Assembly (NCBI GenBank): GCA_000482145.1
Contig: AUXH01000087.1
Location: 1-44,554 of the forward strand
Reading direction: 5' to 3'
From: Strigomonas culicis
Lineage: Eukaryota > Euglenozoa > Kinetoplastea > Trypanosomatida > Trypanosomatidae
DNA: 44,554 bases
Shown: positions 39,301-44,554 of the stretch, piece after piece
Position numbering within the stretch: the stretch's first letter is position 1
Layout of the letters: every line of letters starts with the position of its first letter
Translations under genes and position numbers: made by a program
The notes under the pieces: generated by a model
Told to the model about the DNA's origin: nothing
Database searches by the model: none
The model's input: the letters and a program-made list of their open reading frames with translations, nothing else

Positions 39301-39861
39301 CTTCGGGATCGGTGGTATCCCCGGCACAGCGGCGACCTCGACCGGGGCTATTTCCTCCACCGGCACCATCGGCTCCTCCGGTGCCTCCCTGCGCGACGGT
39401 GGTGGCGTCTGCTCCCCCACCTCGGGCAGCTCCGGCACGGGCACCTCCTCATCCTCCGAGACCGACAGGAACACAGGATCCTCCGCGCCGGCAGGCGAGG
39501 CCGAGAGCGTGATGCGCTCGGGCGTCTCGGGCGCCTCCGCGTCCGCCAGCGCGACGGCGGTGTCGACCGGAGGCTCCGGTGATTCTAACTCTACGGTGGT
39601 AGATCCCTCCTTCTCTTTTGGTGTCTGCGCTCCATTGCTCTCCCCCTTGTTGGAGGGGGAGGGCGGCGGTGTGCTGTTTCGCGACCTGGGTGAGCTGTTG
39701 GTATGTTCCTTCTTTCGACTCTTCTTTTTCTCCTTTTTGCGCTCTATTTCCTGCTGCACCTTTTCGTCGTGCGCTCGCTGCCACTCCCGTATTTTTTCGG
39801 GCGACATATTCTTGACGCCCTTCTCGATCTTGGCGCCCAGTTTTTTGAAAGCTTTCAGCAT
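36319..39861 (-). CDS. Large basic low-complexity protein with conserved C-terminus, 1180 aa, possibly cytoskeletal
   Basis: Start is the ATG at 39859-39861 (MLKAFKKLGAKIEKGVKNMS), a basic amphipathic helix. Residues about 40-200 are acidic, Pro/Glu/Val-rich. Residues about 190-255 hold three tandem 22-residue repeats containing K-S-S-S-I-D-F-A-V-D-P-Q. Residues 290-760 are Arg/Ser/Lys/Glu-rich and disordered. From about 770 the sequence becomes helical and looks conserved, with L-T-D-P-S-G-V-Y-L-R-L-Y at about 890, HMSERLYRDAE at about 950, and EEMQHCTFKPEIDKYSERL at about 1065. The F-x-P-x-[IL] element recurs in trypanosomatid cytoskeletal and flagellar proteins, which hints at that location but does not prove it. 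I cannot name the gene. The C-terminus ends ADRFMKSLIV. Confidence 0.82.
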   Translation of the reverse strand: MLKAFKKLGAKIEKGVKNMSPEKIREWQRAHDEKVQQEIERKKEKKKSRKKEHTNSSPRSRNSTPPPSPSNKGESNGAQTPKEKEGSTTVELESPEPPVDTAVALADAEAPETPERITLSASPAGAEDPVFLSVSEDEEVPVPELPEVGEQTPPPSRREAPEEPMVPVEEIAPVEVAAVPGIPPIPKPPVRPPSVFSKSSSIDFAVDPQASVRAPSVVSKSSSIDFAVDPQASVRAPSVVSKSSSIDFAVDPQRPSMLAPSVKEPSINFRTEDTDNASDASQPDVASVVLKEVEAPVEEKRSKKDVLRTEKKDEAKEEEVPVEKRRRKRRTSEREHHRDEAKGDEKKKRHRRRTSEHEAPKSARTKAPPKEEEPARPERAEPRKTETKRGGAIASRPSSRSASARGSSAPSSRAATPPRRNARHGADDEVSLDRNDRKRKDTYGRPTVGKPSASSHDVDQQKRKEGSAPRERHGDGRHTPLHSMSRRRRDHESPADRHDGGGYNYRDLLEQCRADAKYLNQRAAQRRASPSLDRRDVEYAPLRSSTLEAHERPDAWRGSHQDARLRRRSPPRSRRAPSVTKYRDSFYEDDRPFRQSPYQQRGNQSWRSADRYEEQHDYPFECSYTADQREYYRGRQRPRHATKPEQHLGGSHPASSGASPRERAQQYEEERLSAPHSRRGSRPVTPRVYREGPSSRHTSANGSPQQSTPVRRPQPQRRAVAVQAVRPSPLRERAGHTRSPPMEYRMTLMRREAALAKQERSRSEASLVSEKDLLDEVEWKLDTLAQEIVVEDAILEDRMRNSPFERLYHMNNRRDRDERRKKLVQYSKLEKIRHKLTTGSLDEEIQAREEKRQRDEALLTDPSGVYLRLYNNQYATAKAGTPTGKAATDASAAATSQRSKSRDGSTVLDHSRRSTGSRGASQAASTPQRSHSYIKHMSERLYRDAECERVKQQGRTEVTQEERLKKEMEDFLVGRLMARKRTGRKHNARWQTDAQLEAAARQEIRERLQQDEETLKKDLIGGKRLNSYDQKIMTKRLMTPGKAAKEQLLKRRAQEEMQHCTFKPEIDKYSERLAGTTVQKYGERKRENDDVSSVSVSDDDDANSEGKEEPPQTNKAKDRCQMLYAKAGQQQQSIDRLAAEKRDTERHRILKSKLENDHHFRRRVELDPTLADRFMKSLIV
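39105..39302. repeat. Three tandem 66-bp coding repeats
   Basis: Units start at 39105, 39171 and 39237, with an exact period of 66 bp (22 codons). Copies one and two are nearly identical from 39115 on, the third diverges in its right half. The repeat stays in frame with the 1180-aa protein. Confidence 0.92.
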
Positions 39862-40174
39862 TTTTGAGGAAGAACCAATACAAAAACAATAATCATACAG
39901 TAAACCTAACTAGCAGAAAGAACAAGAGGGAGGGGCGAGATTTCTCTTAGATCTACAGCAGTGTACACATGGTATCACTTAAGTTTGTTCAGTGTGCAGC
40001 AGTAGAGCGAAGGAAAAAAAAAAAACATCAACATTGCCCACCCGCGTTGAACGAAACGAGAAGGCACTCCTCATATGTTGTGTGTGCATAACCTTATAAC
40101 ACTACTTATAGTTAAACGTTTTAAAAATTCTTTACCCCGCAAATGACAATGTGGTGGACGTGTAACGGCCCTTC
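39862..40174. other. Intergenic spacer
   Basis: AT-rich spacer with an A12 tract at 40014-40025; XRN-like gene 3' UTR plus leader of the 1180-aa gene. No gene or RNA recognised. Confidence 0.6.
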
Positions 40175-42670
40175 TTACTCTTTCTGTGTCGTTTCGGTCT
40201 GAGGTGCTTGCTGCGTCCCCATCCTTTTTTGCAACAACATGCGCTCCTTTTTGCCAAGACGCTTCTTCTTTGTTTTTTGCTCCACCGCGACCTTGTTCTT
40301 CGGAGGAGCGGCATCCTGCTTTGGCTTCTCCTTGTTGGGCACGCGCCTCCCCAGTTTCTCGCCCTCCTTGCGGGAGATCTTTTCGAGACGGTGGAATTCC
40401 TTCTTCTCCTCGTCATCCATGAGCGTCCTGGCACGCTTGGAGGGCGTCGGCTCCACCGGCGCCTTCACCTTTTCCCTGTCGTAGTCGAGGGACAACCCGA
40501 GCGCGCTCATCATGCGCTGCTTGCTCGTGGTCGGCGGCGCCTCCGCGGTGTCCGCCGCCGCGTCCGGGGCGGCGGCGGTGGCCACGTTGACCATGACGGG
40601 CGTCATGCGGCGCAGCTCGAAGCTGTACACGGAGGCCGGCTTGCTCACCGCGTGCGCCTCGCTGGGCCCGCCCACGGTCAGGCTCTTCCCCGTCACGGGG
40701 GACACAAACACGCCCTGCCGCGCGACCTGCCGCAGGCGCGCCAGCTCGCCGCTCAGCGTCCGCTTCCACACCCGCTCCATCTGCGAGAAGAGGTTCGTGC
40801 CGGGCGTCCGCGGGACGGTGAAGGACGGCTCCGCGGCCAGGTAGGCTTTGATGAGCTGCGCCACACCCGTCCCCGCGCGCACCCGCGCCGGCTGCGCGCG
40901 GCCGGCGGCGAGCGCGGCCAGCGTGCTGTGGCCGCCCGCCCCGCCGCGGCGCACCGCCCACGACGCGGAGGCCGCGACAGGGGAGGCCAGGGTGTTGCCC
41001 ACGTCGAGCTGCACACGGAGCGCGTTGGGGCGCGCGCCGCCGCCGCTGCCCAGCACACTCGCCGCGGCGCCCGTCCCGTCCTTCTGCCTCCGCAGGCCCT
41101 CCATGGCGAACTGGTAGCGCTGGTTGGGCTCGTTGTGGAGCAGCCACAGGACGGAGGCCAGGGAGGGCACGCCGCCCTCCGCCTCGTGCAGCTGGCGCGC
41201 GTCGAGGAACGTCTCCTTGAGGGCCGGGCCGCTCTCCACGTTGCAGGCGACGATGTAGCGCATCGTCGCGTACACCGCCTCCGCGAGGTATGCCTTCGCC
41301 CGCTGGATCTCCTCCCACCCCGGCTGCCGCGACAGCGCGTCCGCGTAGTGCATCGTCTCGAGAATGGCGCACAGAAACGTGCCGTCGAGCCGCAGCGCCG
41401 CCTCCTTCGGGTCGTCACCAAAATCGACGTGGAGCAGATTGTGGCCCAGCTCCACCTCCTCGCCGAAGGTGTTCGCGTACTTCTTGTTGCAGTACGTGTG
41501 CCAGCACGAGCTCGTGTCGACCTTCGTCGCGCCATGCAGCAGCGAGGGCACGTTCACGTCGTTCCCCATCACAACGAGAAACAAGAAGACCAGGTCCACC
41601 GCGCTGCTGTGGATCATGTGCGCCGACGCCAAGGACTCCGCCGTCGGGACGGCCGCGCTCGTGGCATCGCCCCCGGTCGCCCTACGCAGTGGCTGCGCGG
41701 GGGACGGCGCGGTCGCCGCCTGGACGGGCGGCTGCTTCTCCTCGTCGTCGTCGCTGCTGTCGCTCAGCGCCACGCAGGCGTTGCCAAAGACGACCGGGCC
41801 CTCCACCTTCTTGCGGCGCACCACATCGTCCTGCTCTGCTGCCGCCTCCGCCGGCGTGGGCTGCGCGGGCGCGGCGGTCGGGTCCACGGCCTCCGCCACG
41901 GCCGCCGTCTTATGCGGCTCCAGTGCGGACGTCGCCGTCGCGCCCTCGACGTGCTCCGCCCCCTCGGCCGTCTGCACCGCCTCCTCGTCGTCGTCCTTGT
42001 GGCTCTGGAGGACGTCAATGCAAACGCCAATGTAGGCGAGCACCTGCGTGAGCGACATGATGCAGAACTGCGAGAGGGTGTCGTTAAGCGTGGTCGCGAT
42101 GGAGCAGAGATGCGGGGCGGGGCCGCACAGCGCACCGCACAGCACATCCGAATCTTCGGAGATGAAGAGGAAGGTCGGGAGCACCGCATCCTTGTTGACC
42201 AGCGCCGCCGTCAGCAGAAAGCGGTGCATGTCGAGAATTTTGTAATCTGCCTCGCCTGCGACACCACGGCCACTCATGAGGATCTGCGGGATGGCGCTCC
42301 GTGGGGTAGCGTCACTGCTCGCCTTCTTGTCCGCCTCGCGGAAAAAGTGGTCGAGCTCGTTGCACACCGACTGCACCTTGACATCGAGGTTGCCCACGTA
42401 CAGGTGGGTCTGCTTGTGGTGGCGCGCGGCACCGGCGCGCTCGCGCTCCGAGTCGAGCGCAAAGATGATGGCCCGCCGCACGACGAGGTGCCTCTGCTGA
42501 AGGAACGCCTTCACTTTGGCTATCCCCAGCGCCTGGTCCGCGTTGGTGGCATCGATGAGCACGTAGTCAAACGCCATCGCCTGGGCGGTGGGGTTTGCGT
42601 CGCCGGCGACGCGGCACAGCGCACTCGGCGCGGACCGACACACAAACTTGGTGATGTCAGGAATACCCAT
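40175..42670 (-). CDS. XRN-family 5'-3' exoribonuclease, divergent, 831 aa
   Basis: XRN enzymes degrade 5'-monophosphate RNA in a metal-dependent way. The start is the ATG at 42668-42670: MGIPDITKF matches the family opening M-G-V-P-x-F-x-x-W. Acidic active-site positions are largely in place: D40 in LIDATN, D73 in FALDSERERAGAARHHKQ (the family pattern around D-G-V-A-P-R-A-K-M-x-Q-Q-R), E140 and D142 in G-E-A-D-Y-K-I-L, D173 and D175 in SEDSDVL, and about D372 in VVMGNDVNVPSL. An acidic, low-complexity insert of about 130 residues (about 220-350) separates the two conserved halves. The Lys-rich tail (about 745-825) may contact RNA or direct localisation. Trypanosomatids carry several XRN paralogues (XRNA to XRND). 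This smaller, divergent form is not clearly any one of them. Possible acceptor at 42738-42739. Confidence 0.88.
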   Translation of the reverse strand: MGIPDITKFVCRSAPSALCRVAGDANPTAQAMAFDYVLIDATNADQALGIAKVKAFLQQRHLVVRRAIIFALDSERERAGAARHHKQTHLYVGNLDVKVQSVCNELDHFFREADKKASSDATPRSAIPQILMSGRGVAGEADYKILDMHRFLLTAALVNKDAVLPTFLFISEDSDVLCGALCGPAPHLCSIATTLNDTLSQFCIMSLTQVLAYIGVCIDVLQSHKDDDEEAVQTAEGAEHVEGATATSALEPHKTAAVAEAVDPTAAPAQPTPAEAAAEQDDVVRRKKVEGPVVFGNACVALSDSSDDDEEKQPPVQAATAPSPAQPLRRATGGDATSAAVPTAESLASAHMIHSSAVDLVFLFLVVMGNDVNVPSLLHGATKVDTSSCWHTYCNKKYANTFGEEVELGHNLLHVDFGDDPKEAALRLDGTFLCAILETMHYADALSRQPGWEEIQRAKAYLAEAVYATMRYIVACNVESGPALKETFLDARQLHEAEGGVPSLASVLWLLHNEPNQRYQFAMEGLRRQKDGTGAAASVLGSGGGARPNALRVQLDVGNTLASPVAASASWAVRRGGAGGHSTLAALAAGRAQPARVRAGTGVAQLIKAYLAAEPSFTVPRTPGTNLFSQMERVWKRTLSGELARLRQVARQGVFVSPVTGKSLTVGGPSEAHAVSKPASVYSFELRRMTPVMVNVATAAAPDAAADTAEAPPTTSKQRMMSALGLSLDYDREKVKAPVEPTPSKRARTLMDDEEKKEFHRLEKISRKEGEKLGRRVPNKEKPKQDAAPPKNKVAVEQKTKKKRLGKKERMLLQKRMGTQQAPQTETTQKE

Positions 42671-43006
42671 GTGAACGGCAAGGAGTGTACGATCAACAAT
42701 CAAAGGCACACGGTGGATGTAACTAACTGTATGACGACTAGCATCGGAAGAAGGAACACAATAAGGAGAGTCGTGCGTTACACGTAGTGGGGTAGGAAAG
42801 TGCTTTGAGGCATTAACAGGGTATCACAACGGTGTTTCCCAAAAGAAGAAGGAAAAGGAGAACAAAATGAAAAAAAAAGCTGAGTTCAAAGGGAGTTCAA
42901 GTTCATTTTCGCAGAGTACTACGATAATCAAGAGAGCTTTAGCCTTATAGCTGAATCTCTGTGAGGAAGTTGTCGACCGGAAGCAAAAAAGACAATAGTA
43001 TGGCAT
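42671..43006. other. Intergenic spacer
   Basis: Leader of the XRN-like gene (pyrimidine run, AG at 42738-42739) and 3' UTR of the small gene to its right. No other feature seen. Confidence 0.6.
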
Positions 43007-43432
43007 TTAGTGCTCTCCAGCTTCCCGGGCTGCCTCCAGCTCCTCCGCCAGTTGCTTCATCTTCATTTCATTCTCCTTCATGAGAGTGGACAGCGTGGCC
43101 TCCTGACCTTCCTCCTTGAGGAACGCCTGTAGGTCCTTCCACATTTGAAGCGTCAGGTTCGTTTCCCGCGCGGCATCCTCGATATCGTCGTGGAAGTAGG
43201 TCGTTCCCGCACTGTCGAGCGCATCCTGGATTAGTGCGCGCGCCTCCGCGAAGGAATCCATCATGTCATTGATGCGTGTCGACAGACCCGCTGGGGGTGG
43301 TGGGGTGGACGATGAAAGGCACCGCTGAAAGACTAACACCACACCGCAGCGACCAACACACCGCGGGGAGGCGGAGAGCAACGTGGCACGCGGCCCGCGG
43401 ACTAGCGCACGTGAGACGGATGCAGCGAACAT
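43007..43432 (-). CDS. Small probably mitochondrial coiled-coil protein, 141 aa
   Basis: Start is the ATG at 43430-43432. Residues 1-42 (MFAASVSRALVRGPRATLLS onward) are Arg/Ser-rich with no acidic residues, a good mitochondrial presequence, followed by a Pro run. The mature part is helical: STRINDMMDSFAEARALIQD, then YFHDDIEDAARE, and a C-terminal Glu/Lys/Met-rich coiled coil (KENEMKMKQLAEELEAAREA). No metal or catalytic motif is present. A small helical subunit of a mitochondrial complex is one possibility, but I do not recognise it. Upstream, the nearest AG with a pyrimidine run is at about 43551-43552, giving a 5' UTR of about 118 nt. It is the first gene of the unit within the window. 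Confidence 0.75.
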   Translation of the reverse strand: MFAASVSRALVRGPRATLLSASPRCVGRCGVVLVFQRCLSSSTPPPPAGLSTRINDMMDSFAEARALIQDALDSAGTTYFHDDIEDAARETNLTLQMWKDLQAFLKEEGQEATLSTLMKENEMKMKQLAEELEAAREAGEH

Positions 43433-44523
43433 TGTAGGACAGGCAACGAAAACAACGGGTTTCAGGTTTTTAAAAGTAAGAGCACAATTAGAAAAAGTGC
43501 CTCGTTATGAAGCAAATGTTCGAATGATGTTGAAACTAAACAAAAACAGCACTAGTGAAACGATGAAAAAAGAAACGCAGGCGAAGAGAAAGGAGAACAC
43601 GATATTTGGCTTTTCCCACAGTAGAGACACAACCCGGAGCGCAACAAAAAGCTGGCAGATATACATGGATACTAACATATCGGCAATACTAATTCTATAG
43701 TACGACCAAGACCAATACTATGATTAACCACAATAATAATAGTAATAACCGAATGCATATCAGTGAACAAAGTATATATGTAGTAAACAACATCGTACGA
43801 ATAAAACAAGCTAAAAAAAAAAACAGTCAAAAAGGTATTAGATATTCGCATTAAACTCATCATGATAAACGGAATCATTCTTCACAACATCAAGAAAGAT
43901 GCAACAAAAACCAACATGCGAAGGAAGAAAGAAACAAAGAACTACAGTACAACGTTCAAACCGAATCAAACACTATCGTTAACTTTCCAAACAAACAAAC
44001 AAAAAACCAACTGTAAACGTAGCTACACCTTTGTTTCAAATATTATTATTATTAATATTGAAATGCCTATTACATTTCTTTTCCTTCTTAGATGCATCTG
44101 TGGTGACATTCGTGTGCTGAAATAGTGCACACGATTTCACACATACCAAAACTCCAAACACACAGCGATCATTCGAAAGGCAGAAAAAAAAAAGAAGAGA
44201 AAGAGTATATATAGGTATATGTGTTTTTCATTTGTACTTCGAGAAAAAGAAAAAGAAAAGTATATAACTTCTTTCATGAACAGAAAAAAGAGAAACATAA
44301 AAAAGAACAAAAGATCTTTGTTTTTACTTTTTCAAAATTCGGTTTTCAATATTATCATTATTATTATTGTGTAGTCTTTTCCGCATGAAGAATAAAAAAG
44401 AAAAAAGGACACACATATCGAAGCGCAGAAAAATAAACAATAATCGACAAAAAAAAAAGCACTACTATCCATAGCACACATAAGTGCAGTTAAAAAACTT
44501 ATCAGCAAAACATAGTGAAAGGG

Positions 44524-44554
<31 letters not shown>
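43433..44554. other. Gene-free AT-rich region at the right edge
   Basis: About 1.1 kb with no credible reading frame on either strand; the best (plus, 43862-44125) is Asn/Lys/Thr/Ile-rich and composition-driven. It includes A tracts, TAT/TTA trinucleotide runs near 44041-44055 and 44355-44370, and ends in an AT repeat. It could be the 3' UTR of the next upstream gene or the edge of a strand-switch region; the window does not decide. Confidence 0.55.
44527..44554. repeat. (AT)14 microsatellite running off the window edge
   Basis: Alternating AT for the last 28 bases; the full length is unknown because it reaches the edge. Confidence 0.9.

Noticed and set aside
40208..42787. 859-codon plus-strand frame opposite the XRN-like gene
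   Set aside because: Arg/His/Leu/Val-rich composition expected from the antisense of GC-rich codons. It lies against the direction of every other gene and has no domain, while the minus strand has clear XRN motifs.
43500..43530. tRNA-like TTCGAAT (B-box-like) sequence on the plus strand
   Set aside because: Flanking bases do not form a T-arm stem and there is no A box or acceptor stem at the right distance.

Overview
The window looks like nuclear DNA of a trypanosomatid (Kinetoplastea). All 15 convincing protein genes lie on the minus strand, none needs an intron, and GC-rich coding blocks alternate with AT-rich spacers full of A and A/G tracts (T and pyrimidine tracts on the sense strand). 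That is the layout of a polycistronic unit processed by spliced-leader trans-splicing. An amastin, a family mostly known from trypanosomatids, supports this. The genus cannot be fixed from the sequence.

Transcription runs from right to left. From the right edge: a gene-free AT-rich 1.1 kb; a small, probably mitochondrial coiled-coil protein (43007-43432); a divergent XRN-family 5'-3' exoribonuclease (40175-42670); a large basic repeat-bearing protein (36319-39861); a probably mitochondrial protein of unknown function (34549-35910); a kelch-repeat protein (31290-34286); a disordered Ser/Pro-rich protein with a likely frameshift near its 3' end (28643-30727); an EFCAB10-like RIIa/EF-hand protein (27593-28033); a 14.7 kb VPS13 lipid-transfer protein gene (12469-27201); translation elongation factor 1-beta (11525-12142); two adjacent proteins with arrays of RanBP2-type zinc fingers (9390-10931 and 6554-9043), both probably mitochondrial; a CFAP36-like ciliary protein (4734-6185); an amastin (3416-4168); a small unknown protein (1759-2343); and the 5' part of a protein with a repeated domain of about 47 residues, cut by the left edge (1-1334).

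As is usual for such units, the neighbours do not form one pathway. Themes are flagellum/cytoskeleton (CFAP36-like, EFCAB10-like, perhaps the basic repeat protein and the left-edge protein), RNA handling (XRN, zinc-finger arrays), translation (EF1B), and membrane or lipid transport (VPS13, amastin). No tRNA, rRNA, transposon, CRISPR or viral element was seen. The most notable items are the paired zinc-finger arrays, the giant VPS13 with a complete six-module adaptor-binding domain, a 26-bp perfect palindrome just upstream of its start codon, a probable frameshift at 28643-30727, a ubiquitin-interacting-like motif in the CFAP36-like protein, and an AUUUA cluster downstream of amastin. Splice acceptors and start codons are inferred by eye from pyrimidine tracts, AG dinucleotides and family N-termini.
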